From JBHIET01 sp046760785 (GTDB taxonomy: Bacteria; Chloroflexota; Anaerolineae; B4-G1), in contig JBHIET010000053.1 of assembly GCA_046760785.1 (NCBI GenBank), positions 1 through 23,266 of the forward strand: a stretch of DNA of 23,266 nucleotides, written 5' to 3'. Both the position numbers and the translations under genes were made by a program. Numbering within the stretch: position 1 is the first letter of the stretch; each line of letters opens with the position of its first letter. The notes under the pieces were generated by a model. That model was given only the letters and a program-made list of their open reading frames with translations, made no database searches and was not told the DNA's origin. Below are positions 12,404-19,840 of this stretch, piece by piece.

Positions 12404-14771
12404 GAGAATACGCAACACGCAATACGCAATATGTTATGGTCTGCTCGTGACGTTCGTGGCCTTCCCGTTACTGCTGCTGTGGCGACCGCTCTTTGCGGGC
12501 GAGGCGTTCTTTTGGGGCACCCCGCTTCTACAGTTCATACCGTGGCAACGGATGGCAGCGACGATGTGGCGGGGAGGGCACCTGCCGCTGTGGAACCCGT
12601 TGCTGGGTTGCGGCGCGCCGTTGGCGGCCAACTACCAGGCGGGGGCGTTTTACCCCTTGAACCTGCTCTACCTGCTGTTGCCGGCCGAGGTGGCGCTGAG
12701 CTGGACGATCGCGTTCCACCTGACGCTGGCCGGTTGGGGGATGTACGGCTGGTGCCGGGCCGTGGGATTGGATCGGTTGCCTGCCCTCCTCGGTGCGCTC
12801 TCCCTTTCTGGCAGCGGCTTTTTGGTGGCGCGGGTGGCTCTGTTCCCCAGCATCGCCTTTACCTTCCCCTGGCTGGCCGTCTGGCTGTGGCGGGCTGAGC
12901 TTCTGGTGCAGCGTAGGCGACTGTCCGACGTGCTGTGGCTGGGATTTGCGCTTGGCCTGGGGCTGCTGGCCGGTCACGCGCAGACTGCGTTCTACGGTGG
13001 GGTGTTGCTGGTGGCGTATCTGGCCTTCCGAACGATTCAGGAGGCGAGAGGTAGAGGAGCAGGGAGCAACACGCAATACGCAATACACAATACACTCCTC
13101 GTCGGGCTGGCATTTATACTTGGGGCGGGCCTGGCAGCCGTCCAGCTTTTGCCGACCGCGGAACTGATGAACCTATCGCAGCGCTCAACCGGCGTGGATT
13201 ACGGCTTTGGGATGACCTACTCGCTATGGCCCTGGCGACTGATCACCTTCTTTGCTCCCGACTTTTTTGGCAATCCGGGGCGGGGTGACTACTGGGGGTA
13301 TGCCACCTACTGGGAGGACGCGGGGTACGTGGGCCTATTGCCGTTGCTTCTGGCGATTGCAGCCGTGGGCAGTCTCATGCAGCACGCCACACGTAGTACG
13401 CAACACGCAACACGCAACACGTTTCACGTTGGTCGTAGGTCAATGATTGGATTCTGGACTATCAGCGCCGTTGTTGCGCTGGTGTTGGCGTTGGGCAAGA
13501 ACACGCCGCTCTTCCCGTTCCTATTCCGTCACATTCCCAGCTTCAACCTGTTCCAGGCCCCGGCCCGCTGGCTGGCAGTCACGACTGTAGCCCTGACGGC
13601 GCTGGCGGCGCTGGGTGCGCACTCGTGGCCGGTGGGGCATCGCGGGCGGCGGCCGGGCGCGCTGGGCCTGGTCGTGGGCCTGGCGCTGGCTCTGGGTGGC
13701 TTGGCCGCGCCAGTGGCGGTGCCAGGTATACCGGCCACCTTCGGCCCGGCGACCGTCCGGCTCGGCGGGATGTTGGCCGCTGCCGGTGCGTTATCGCTGC
13801 TGCGACGGGATGCGGCGTGGTGGCGGGTTGCGGTGGGTGCTTTCGTCGCGTTGGACCTGCTGGTTTTCGGCTGGCCATTGATACCGACGGTGGACCGGTC
13901 GTTGTACCAGGACGCCGCGGAGTCAGCCGTACATTTGGAGTACGAACCCGGACCGGCAGCACGAGTCTATTGGCCCACCGACCCGAATCACCTCGACCGC
14001 GAACATGATGCCGAGTACCGGGTCAAATTCCGCTACCTGACCTTTGACGACTTTGGGCCGCGCGACGTGGGCTACTGGTGGGAGATGCGTGAGAGCTTGC
14101 TGCCCAACGCAGGGATGCTGGATGGCGTGGCCTCCGCCAACAACTTTGATCCGCTCCTGGTGGGACGGTACGCCGACCTGCTGGAGGCCGCCGTCGAAAC
14201 CCCGGCTCTGCTGCGGGTGATGGGTGTGACCCACGTTGCCAGCGACAGACCATGGCCGGGGGGAGAGCCTGCCTATGAGAGTGGGACGCTCACGCTGTAT
14301 CGTCTTCCTGATGGCCTGGGGTGTGCCTGGGTGGTGCCCACCGCCCGCCAAGTATCTCCTGACGAGGCGCTAACGGCACTCGCCGACCCCGCCTTCGACC
14401 CCGCCGCCGAGGTGCTGCTAGAACGACCTGTATCCGATGCCCAATATTCGGCATCCGGCATCCAGTATCAAGTCACCTTGCAGGATACCCCCAATCGAGT
14501 TACAATACGCGCCATTCTGGATGCGCCGGGTTATCTGGTGCTCGCCGACGTCTGGTACCCTGGCTGGCGGGCGACGGTGGACGGAGAGCCGGCCGAGATT
14601 CTGCGGGCCAACTATACCTTCCGCGCCGTTTGGTTGAAGGCGGGGGAGCATACGGTGGAAATGATCTATCGCCCGTTATCGGTAGTCGCAGGGGGTGTGA
14701 TCAGCCTGGTGACGCTGCTGTTACTCTTGGTTGGTTTGGCGGTGGCGCACAGGCAGGAGGCGAGGGCTTGA
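12396..14771 (+). CDS. YfhO-like polytopic membrane protein, module 2
   Basis: A 791-residue protein with about twelve spans and a textbook YfhO-type C-terminal domain: LADVWYPGWRATVDGE, then ANYTFRAVWLKAGEHTVEMIYRP, then a last span. The N-terminal part has LPLWNPLLGCGAPLAANYQAG and FYPLNLLYLLLP. The segment usually carrying an acidic residue reads FFWGTPLLQFIPW, with no Asp. ATG 12396 overlaps the end of the previous gene by 8 bp, and its first codons are a heptamer array (IRNTQYAI), so real translation might start slightly later, for example at GTG 12447. Three further arrays lie inside. Its position directly after a GT-C-like gene repeats the arrangement at 5011-8651. Likely role: glycosyl transfer on the outer face; substrate unknown. 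Confidence 0.83.
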   Translation: MIERIRNTQYAICYGLLVTFVAFPLLLLWRPLFAGEAFFWGTPLLQFIPWQRMAATMWRGGHLPLWNPLLGCGAPLAANYQAGAFYPLNLLYLLLPAEVALSWTIAFHLTLAGWGMYGWCRAVGLDRLPALLGALSLSGSGFLVARVALFPSIAFTFPWLAVWLWRAELLVQRRRLSDVLWLGFALGLGLLAGHAQTAFYGGVLLVAYLAFRTIQEARGRGAGSNTQYAIHNTLLVGLAFILGAGLAAVQLLPTAELMNLSQRSTGVDYGFGMTYSLWPWRLITFFAPDFFGNPGRGDYWGYATYWEDAGYVGLLPLLLAIAAVGSLMQHATRSTQHATRNTFHVGRRSMIGFWTISAVVALVLALGKNTPLFPFLFRHIPSFNLFQAPARWLAVTTVALTALAALGAHSWPVGHRGRRPGALGLVVGLALALGGLAAPVAVPGIPATFGPATVRLGGMLAAAGALSLLRRDAAWWRVAVGAFVALDLLVFGWPLIPTVDRSLYQDAAESAVHLEYEPGPAARVYWPTDPNHLDREHDAEYRVKFRYLTFDDFGPRDVGYWWEMRESLLPNAGMLDGVASANNFDPLLVGRYADLLEAAVETPALLRVMGVTHVASDRPWPGGEPAYESGTLTLYRLPDGLGCAWVVPTARQVSPDEALTALADPAFDPAAEVLLERPVSDAQYSASGIQYQVTLQDTPNRVTIRAILDAPGYLVLADVWYPGWRATVDGEPAEILRANYTFRAVWLKAGEHTVEMIYRPLSVVAGGVISLVTLLLLLVGLAVAHRQEARA
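12404..12431. repeat. Heptamer array (CGCAATA type) at the YfhO-like gene start
   Basis: A degenerate GAGAATA followed by CGCAACA, CGCAATA, CGCAATA. It begins immediately after the stop codon of the upstream gene and forms codons 3-12 of the downstream gene. Confidence 0.88.
13041..13096. repeat. Heptamer array, eight units, switching from purine-rich to ACACGCA type
   Basis: GAGGCGA, GAGGTAG, AGGAGCA, GGGAGCA, ACACGCA, ATACGCA, ATACACA, ATACACT. The 7-bp phase is kept across the change of sequence family. Encodes a polar loop and start of a span in the YfhO-like protein. Confidence 0.85.
13382..13430. repeat. Heptamer array (ACACGCA type), seven units
   Basis: GCACGCC, ACACGTA, GTACGCA, ACACGCA, ACACGCA, ACACGTT, TCACGTT. 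It encodes the His/Thr/Arg-rich loop QHATRSTQHATRNTFHV in the YfhO-like protein. Confidence 0.9.
14430..14471. repeat. Heptamer array (GCATCCG type), six units
   Basis: GTATCCG, ATGCCCA, ATATTCG, GCATCCG, GCATCCA, GTATCAA. More degenerate than the others but in exact 7-bp phase, within the region preceding the C-terminal YfhO domain (SDAQYSASGIQYQ). Confidence 0.75.
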
Positions 14772-15904
14772 GAAGGTGGCTCCGGCCCTGGACGGTGGTC
14801 TTGCTGGTAGCGCTGGCCTACGTCGGTTTGACGCTGGCGCGCTATCGGGGCGATCCGCTCACGTTCGTCCTGCCGGGGACGCGGTACGATCAACTCGATC
14901 CCCAGGGCACGCAGGGCTACGACGGTCAGTTCGCCTACTACGTCGCCCGTGACCCGGTTGGTGGCTGGCGGCACTGCGACGTGCCGGCCTACCGCTACCA
15001 ACGCATTCTCTACCCGCTGCTGGCATGGGTGCTGGCGCTGGGGCGACCGGGAGCGGTGGCTTGGACACTGATTGCGCTCAACGTAGCGGCCTTGGCCGGC
15101 GGGACCTACTTTACCGAGCGGCTGCTGGCAGCCAGAGGCGTGAGTCGCTGGTACGCGCTGGCCTACGGCCTCTACGGTGGGCTGGTGGCCGGGCTGCGGC
15201 TTGACCTGACCGAGCCGCTGGCCTACGGGCTGCTGCAGGCGGCACTGTGGGCCTGGGAGAAACGGGAAGCAGAAGGCAGGAAGCAAGAAGCAGGATTTCG
15301 CGTTTCACGTTTCACGTCTTACGTGCTGCTGGCCCTGGCCGCGCTGACAAAGGAAACCACCCTGGTCGCGGTAACTGGATTGCTGCTCTACCTGGTGCTA
15401 GGGCGGCGCTGGCGAGAGGCGGTGAAACTGGGGTTGGTGGTGGGGTTACCCTTTGTGGCCTGGCAAGCTGTACTATGGGCTTGGCTGGGCGCGCTGGGCG
15501 TGGGAGCGGGTGGCGCGATGGCTACTCCCTTCGAGTGGCTGCCCTTTGCAGGCCTGGCGCGCGTGGCGACGGTCAGTTGGCCGGTCCTTTGGCTGCTGCT
15601 GGCGGTCGAGGGGCCGCTGTTCGTGCTGCCGACGCTCTGGGCACTGACCGTTTCGGTGCGCGACCTTTGGCGCGGGCGGAAACATCCCTGGGTGACGGTG
15701 CTGCTGGCTCAGGCGGCGGTGTTGCCCTTTTTGCCCTTTTCGACGTGGCGGGAGCCGCTGGCGATGGCGCGGCTGGTGGTGGGATTGGTTGCCGCGACGC
15801 TGCTCTACGGGGCGTTGCGCCGTTCCAGGCAGGTGTTGACCTACAGCTTTTTTTGGCTGGCGACGTTGGCATTTCTCGTCAACGAAAGTGCACTGCCGGT
15901 CTGA
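14768..15904 (+). CDS. GT-C-like membrane protein of a cell-surface glycopolymer family
   Basis: A 378-residue protein with about nine spans. TTG 14768 overlaps the previous stop and is preceded by a strong AGGAGG (14755-14760, 7-nt gap), preferable to the long in-frame extension upstream. After the first span lies YDGQFAYYVARDP and then DVPAYRYQRILYPLLAW; this combination recalls the AZOBR_p60025-type cell surface glycopolymer formation proteins, and the Asp in the first outside loop fits GT-C chemistry. Further on are LTKETTLVAV and FSTWREPLAMARL. It is shorter than its GT-C neighbours because it lacks the soluble C-terminal domain. An eight-unit heptamer array encodes the loop around KREAEGRKQEAGFRVSRFTS. 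Family naming is from memory of motifs; substrate unknown. Confidence 0.72.
   Translation: MRRWLRPWTVVLLVALAYVGLTLARYRGDPLTFVLPGTRYDQLDPQGTQGYDGQFAYYVARDPVGGWRHCDVPAYRYQRILYPLLAWVLALGRPGAVAWTLIALNVAALAGGTYFTERLLAARGVSRWYALAYGLYGGLVAGLRLDLTEPLAYGLLQAALWAWEKREAEGRKQEAGFRVSRFTSYVLLALAALTKETTLVAVTGLLLYLVLGRRWREAVKLGLVVGLPFVAWQAVLWAWLGALGVGAGGAMATPFEWLPFAGLARVATVSWPVLWLLLAVEGPLFVLPTLWALTVSVRDLWRGRKHPWVTVLLAQAAVLPFLPFSTWREPLAMARLVVGLVAATLLYGALRRSRQVLTYSFFWLATLAFLVNESALPV
15265..15320. repeat. Heptamer array, eight units, switching from GGAAGCA to ACGTTTC type
   Basis: GGAAGCA, GAAGGCA, GGAAGCA, AGAAGCA, GGATTTC, GCGTTTC, ACGTTTC, ACGTCTT. Two unrelated heptamer families share one uninterrupted 7-bp phase. 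Confidence 0.88.
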
Positions 15905-15936
15905 GGACGTGTTGCATATTCCCTTTGCCAGTCTCA

Positions 15937-15964
15937 TCACGCAACACGCAGTACGCAATGCGCG
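15937..15964. repeat. Intergenic heptamer array (ACACGCA type), four units
   Basis: TCACGCA, ACACGCA, GTACGCA, ATGCGCG, in the 104-bp gap between the GT-C-like gene and the GT2 gene. This is the only array seen outside a coding region. It is flanked on the left by CAGTCTCAT, also found just left of the array at 13382. Confidence 0.85.
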
Positions 15965-16008
15965 CCGCGCACTATGTCGGAGTCGGGCAAATTACTGCGG
16001 AGGTGATT

Positions 16009-16740
16009 TTGCAGGTAGCGGTAATCATACCGACTTATAACGAGAGGGAGAACATCGAACCGCTGGTGACGCAATTGCTTGCTCTGCCGACGGGCGTGCG
16101 GGTCATCGTCGTGGACGATAGCTCCCCCGATGGCACTGGCCGCGTCGCCGACCGGCTGGCGGAGGAGAGCGAGGGGCGGCTAAGCGTCATTCACCGCGCC
16201 GGTAAACTGGGGCTGGGCACGGCCTACATTGCCGGGTTCAAACAGGCGCTGGCCGAGGGAGCCGACCTGATCTGCACGATGGATGCCGATTTCTCCCACA
16301 ACCCGCGCTACATCCCTGACATGGTGGCCAAGGTGAACCAGGGCTACGATCTCGTCATCGGCTCGCGTTACGTGCGGGGCGGCGGGTCTAATCACAATCT
16401 TGCGCGCAAGCTGTTCAGTTGGGGAGCCAATACGATCACGCGCGTCGTGCTGGGGCTGCACGCCCATGATACAACCGCGGGCTTTCGCTGCTATCGTCGC
16501 GAGGTATTGGAGGGCCTGGATTTGGACGGTATCAAATCCAGCGGGTATTCTTTCTTGTTCGAGATGCTCTTCAGAGTCGAAAGGTGCGGCTGGCGGGTCG
16601 GAGAGGTGCCCATCTTTTTCGAGGATCGCCTTTTGGGCGCATCCAAGATCTCCAGGAACGAGATCGTCAAGGCACTGTTGACGGTGTTCAGGTTGGCCCC
16701 TGCGCGCCTGAGGCCTGTCAATGGGGCGGGGAAGGAATAG
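16009..16740 (+). CDS. GT2 polyprenol-phosphate mannose synthase-like glycosyltransferase
   Basis: A 243-residue cytoplasmic GT2 enzyme of the dolichol-phosphate-mannose-synthase type, which moves a sugar from a nucleotide donor to polyprenyl phosphate and so supplies GT-C transferases. It shows VAVIIPTYNERENIEPL at the N-terminus, VVDDSSPDGTG, the metal-binding DxD in MDADFSHNPRYIP, SSGYSFLFEMLFR, and EVPIFFEDRLLGASKIS near the C-terminus; order and length match the soluble DPM1 class, with no C-terminal membrane domain. TTG 16009 is chosen because GGAGG at 15999-16003 sits 5 nt upstream and the family normally begins right before the PTYNE motif; GTG 16003 would overlap that site. Donor sugar could be mannose or another hexose. 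Its position after the GT-C genes fits a donor-supply role. Confidence 0.92.
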   Translation: MQVAVIIPTYNERENIEPLVTQLLALPTGVRVIVVDDSSPDGTGRVADRLAEESEGRLSVIHRAGKLGLGTAYIAGFKQALAEGADLICTMDADFSHNPRYIPDMVAKVNQGYDLVIGSRYVRGGGSNHNLARKLFSWGANTITRVVLGLHAHDTTAGFRCYRREVLEGLDLDGIKSSGYSFLFEMLFRVERCGWRVGEVPIFFEDRLLGASKISRNEIVKALLTVFRLAPARLRPVNGAGKE

Positions 16741-16789
16741 GTTGCTTGCACTGCCCGGTGGTGGAGTGACTAGGAATGGGTCGAACCTG

Positions 16790-17743
16790 ATGGAGTACGT
16801 GTGCTGCAATCTCTGTGGTGCCGACGACGCCGATGTGCGCTATCCCTGCACCGTCTCAGAAAACCCGACGACGAAGGATTGGGCGGCGTTCGCCTGCACC
16901 TACGATGGCTACGGGCGGCACCATGCCATTGTGCAATGTCGCCGGTGCGGTCTGGTTTACGCTAATCCTCGCTTCGACAACCACGACATCCTCGAGACCT
17001 ACCAGGCCGTCGAGGACCCGCTCTACCTGGAGGAACGGGAGGGGCGGGTGCTGACCTTTGAGCATCACCTGAAGCCGCTGGAGCGACTTACCGGCCCTCC
17101 GGATGGCCGCATGCTGCTGGACGTGGGCTGCTATACGGGGGTCTTTGTCGAGATCGCGGCCCGCCACGGCTGGGATGCCTGGGGGGTGGAGCCTTCCCGT
17201 TGGGCGGTGGAGCAGGCGCGCGTGCGAGGGCTTCACGTGGTGCAGGGGACGCTGGAGGCGGCGGAGCTACCGGAGGCCGCCTTCGACGTGGTGACGATGT
17301 GGGATGTGATCGAGCACCTGGCCGACCCGCGTGGGGCGCTGGAGCAGACGTACCGGCTACTACGAAGCCCCGAGCCTGCGGGGAGGCCGGGTGGCTTGCT
17401 CGTGGTGCACACAATTGACATCGAGAGCCTCTTTGCCCGGCTGATGGGAGCGCGCTGGCCGTGGCTGATGGAGATGCATATTTACTACTTCTCGCGGCGC
17501 ACGCTGCGGGCGCTGCTGGATAGGTGCGGCTTCCAGGTGCTCAGCGACAGGCCGCAGGGACGCTACCTGCGGCTGGGCTACCTGATGAACCGGGTGGGGG
17601 CGCTGATGCCGCTTGTGGGCCGGCCCGCCGAGTGGCTGGTGACCAAGTTGGGACTGCGCGGCCTGGCGGTGCCGGTGAACCTGGGGGATTTGTTTACGGC
17701 GTATGCGAGGAAAGTGGAGGGTACGATGGGGAGCAATCTATGA
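16790..17743 (+). CDS. Zinc-ribbon class I SAM-dependent methyltransferase
   Basis: About 317 residues. An N-terminal zinc ribbon is suggested by two CxxCG knuckles (CNLCG near residue 6 and CRRCG near 49). A class I methyltransferase follows: motif I LLDVGCYTGVF (about 106-116), the acidic end of strand 2 in GVEPS, FDVVTMWDVIEHLADP, and a post-core region around YYFSRRTLRALLD. Proteins of this architecture commonly methylate sugars or nucleotide-linked sugars in surface polysaccharide clusters, which fits the neighbourhood; the substrate is inferred. The start is uncertain: ATG 16790 places the knuckle at the very N-terminus but has only a distant AGGA; GTG 16766 is the alternative. The end overlaps the next gene by 4 bp. 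Confidence 0.87.
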   Translation: MEYVCCNLCGADDADVRYPCTVSENPTTKDWAAFACTYDGYGRHHAIVQCRRCGLVYANPRFDNHDILETYQAVEDPLYLEEREGRVLTFEHHLKPLERLTGPPDGRMLLDVGCYTGVFVEIAARHGWDAWGVEPSRWAVEQARVRGLHVVQGTLEAAELPEAAFDVVTMWDVIEHLADPRGALEQTYRLLRSPEPAGRPGGLLVVHTIDIESLFARLMGARWPWLMEMHIYYFSRRTLRALLDRCGFQVLSDRPQGRYLRLGYLMNRVGALMPLVGRPAEWLVTKLGLRGLAVPVNLGDLFTAYARKVEGTMGSNL

Positions 17744-18453
17744 CCACCACTCAGAGTCTCACGCTCTTCTTCCCAATGTACAACGAGAAGGAAACCGTAG
17801 AGCGTATGGTCAACAAGGCGCTCAATGTTCTGGAAACTCTGGCCGATGGATATGAAGTGATCATCGTAGACGATGCCAGCACCGATGGCTCGGAACGGAT
17901 TGCCGGACAACTGGCACGCCGGTATCCACAAGTGCGTGTGGTCAGGCATCCTCGAAATCTTGGATACGGTGCAGCTCTGCGCACCGGTCTTCAAAGTGCC
18001 ACGAAGGAGCTGATCTTTTTCACAGACTGCGACGAACCGGTGGATTTGCGTGAGATTGAACGGGCGCTGGCTCTCGTCGGACCTGACGTGGATATGGTGG
18101 TTGGCTATCGCATCAATCGCTACGATACGCCGAGGCGTTTCATCTACTCCAAAGTGTACAATTTCCTGTGTCGCCTGCTGTTTGATATCCGCGTGCGAGA
18201 TATAAACTTCTCTTTTAAATTGCTGAAGAGAGAGATATTGCAGCGCATCCAATTGAGTGCCGGGTCTGTCTTTATTGACGGTGAATTGTTGGCGGAAGCG
18301 GCGCGATATGGATATCGAGTCGTCGAAATTCCGGTTCAGTACTTTCCGCGCCGCTCCGGCAATTCCAGTTTCGATAACCTGCACGCGGCGGCGTATGCCC
18401 TTGAGGAGATGTTGACCTACTGGTGGCGGACGCGGGTGCGGCGGTTAGTATAG
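17740..18453 (+). CDS. GT2 family glycosyltransferase (DPM/undecaprenyl-phosphate type)
   Basis: A 237-residue GT2 protein: LTLFFPMYNEKETVERMV, VIIVDDASTDGSE, HPRNLGYGAALRTG, the DxD in FFTDCDEP, and a C-terminal EIPVQYFPRRSGNSSF typical of polyprenyl-phosphate glycosyltransferases. It differs from the GT2 at 16009, so it likely serves a different sugar or lipid acceptor. ATG 17740 overlaps the upstream stop and has GGGGAG at 17728-17733 six nt before. The central part (about 18120-18310) uses noticeably more A/T-ending codons than its neighbours, a mild hint of different ancestry. The C-terminus is followed within 9 bp by the next methyltransferase gene. Confidence 0.9.
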   Translation: MTTTQSLTLFFPMYNEKETVERMVNKALNVLETLADGYEVIIVDDASTDGSERIAGQLARRYPQVRVVRHPRNLGYGAALRTGLQSATKELIFFTDCDEPVDLREIERALALVGPDVDMVVGYRINRYDTPRRFIYSKVYNFLCRLLFDIRVRDINFSFKLLKREILQRIQLSAGSVFIDGELLAEAARYGYRVVEIPVQYFPRRSGNSSFDNLHAAAYALEEMLTYWWRTRVRRLV

Positions 18454-18461
18454 GCGGCAGG

Positions 18462-19187
18462 ATGGAGGAGCACGCCTACGCAGAACTGTATCAACTGGAG
18501 CAGAACCATTGGTGGTACCGGGGCACGCGTTCCGTCTACCGCGCCCTTCTGCGACAGTATGTGCCTGCCTCGTGCGACTCGGTGCTCGATCTGGGTTGTG
18601 GAACGGGTGGCAACTTAAAGTTACTCTCCGATTGGGGTGCAGTGATCGGTCTGGAGCCCTGGCGGCCTGCTTTGATGCTCTGTCCCTCGGGCGTGGCCGC
18701 ACTGGTGCAGGGGAAGGCCGAAACGCTTCCGTTTTACGATGACACTTTTGGGTTGGTGGCGATGCTGGGTGTGATTGAGCACGTGGCCGATGACGTGGGT
18801 ATGCTGCGCGAGGCCCGGCGTATCTGCCGTCCAGGGGGTATCATTTTGTTGCTTACCTCGGCCTTCATGTTCCTGTGGAGTCAGCACGACGAAGTCAATC
18901 GTCACGTGCACCGTTATACAATCCGCGAGTTGCAGGGGAAGGCGAAGGGCGTGGGCTTGCAGGTGCGTTACAGCAGTTACCTGAACTTTTTTCTATTTCC
19001 TTCGGCGGTATTCGTGCGGCTGATCCAGCACGTGTTACCGCGGCGCGGTGGGCCGCACATGGATATGTTTCCCGTGTCGGAGCCATTCGCTACTGTGCTG
19101 ACCGGATTGTTGGCCCTAGAGGGCCGGCTGATGCGCTGGTTAAAGTTTCCCTTTGGCGTTTCTCTGGTGATGGTGTTGGAGCGGTGA
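18462..19187 (+). CDS. Class I SAM-dependent methyltransferase (type 11-like)
   Basis: A 241-residue methyltransferase. Its N-terminus has YQLEQNHWWYRGTRSVYR, a motif common in methyltransferases next to GT2 genes. Then come motif I VLDLGCGTGGNLKLL (about 44-58), VIGLEPW, LPFYDDTFGLVAMLGVIEHV and an after-core segment ending in a hydrophobic stretch. ATG 18462 follows AGGCGG at 18452-18457. Likely substrates are a lipid-linked or nucleotide sugar, inferred from the cluster. It overlaps the next methyltransferase by 4 bp (GTGA), so the two are probably co-translated and may act in sequence. Confidence 0.87.
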   Translation: MEEHAYAELYQLEQNHWWYRGTRSVYRALLRQYVPASCDSVLDLGCGTGGNLKLLSDWGAVIGLEPWRPALMLCPSGVAALVQGKAETLPFYDDTFGLVAMLGVIEHVADDVGMLREARRICRPGGIILLLTSAFMFLWSQHDEVNRHVHRYTIRELQGKAKGVGLQVRYSSYLNFFLFPSAVFVRLIQHVLPRRGGPHMDMFPVSEPFATVLTGLLALEGRLMRWLKFPFGVSLVMVLER

Positions 19188-19840
19188 CGGGCTGGAATGC
19201 TCTGCGGCGGGTGTGGGCTTCTTACACGGATGCTCTCTGGCGCGAGCGACTGCACGTGGTCGGCCGATTGGCTCTGTGCCCGTTCGGACGTCTGGCCTCC
19301 TTTGTCCCGCAAAGGGGGCTGATTGTTGATCTGGGGTGTGGGCACGGAGTGTTTGCCAATATGCTGGCCTCGCCTGGACGGCGCATTGTTGGCGTAGAAC
19401 CCTCGGCCGGCAAGCTGGCGGTGGCGCGGATCGCCCGCTCTGCGATGGGTGACGTCCAGTTCGTGCAGGGCGACGCTGTGCATAATCCTGTGGTTGGTCC
19501 GTGTCGGGTGGTGTTGATTGTAGACGTGCTCTACCTGCTCACCTACGAGCAGCAGGAGCAAGTCCTGCGCACCTGCTTTGAGCGGTTGGAGCCAGGTGGG
19601 GTGTTGTTGCTCAAGACGATGGACGATCGTCCGCGTTGGAAGGCTGTCCTGAACCGGCTGGAAGAGTGGCTGGCGGTGTGGGTGTTGCACATCACGTTGA
19701 GTAGGGAACGTGGGTTCGCGTTTCGCTCTCTGGTCGAGTGGGCTGCACTGTGCCAGGCGATAGGATTTGAGACCCAGGTGCTGCGTCTCCATCGGGGTTA
19801 CTACCATCCTCACGGCGCTGTGATTGGGATCAAGCGATGA
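19184..19840 (+). CDS. Class I SAM-dependent methyltransferase, second of a pair
   Basis: A 218-residue protein with a class I core: LIVDLGCGHGVFANML (about 46-61), IVGVEPS, FVQGDAVH, VVLIVDVLYLLTYEQQEQ and LEPGGVLLLKTMDDRPRWK. GTG 19184 overlaps the upstream stop (GTGA), with a GGAG only 2 nt away, so translation probably depends on coupling. The motif I start and length fit a minimal methyltransferase without accessory domain; the C-terminal GYYHPHGAVIGIKR is not a feature I can assign. Substrate unknown, presumably the cluster's glycan or lipid. Confidence 0.83.
   Translation: MTGWNALRRVWASYTDALWRERLHVVGRLALCPFGRLASFVPQRGLIVDLGCGHGVFANMLASPGRRIVGVEPSAGKLAVARIARSAMGDVQFVQGDAVHNPVVGPCRVVLIVDVLYLLTYEQQEQVLRTCFERLEPGGVLLLKTMDDRPRWKAVLNRLEEWLAVWVLHITLSRERGFAFRSLVEWAALCQAIGFETQVLRLHRGYYHPHGAVIGIKR

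Noticed and set aside
13041..13430. Possible CRISPR array from the short repeated units
   Set aside because: The units are 7 bp in direct tandem with no spacers, no repeat of 24-40 bp and no cas genes.
15247..16008. Upstream extension of the GT2 gene to position 15247
   Set aside because: It overlaps the GT-C-like gene in another frame and reads through two heptamer arrays; a good ribosome-binding site and the family's usual start place the true start at 16009.
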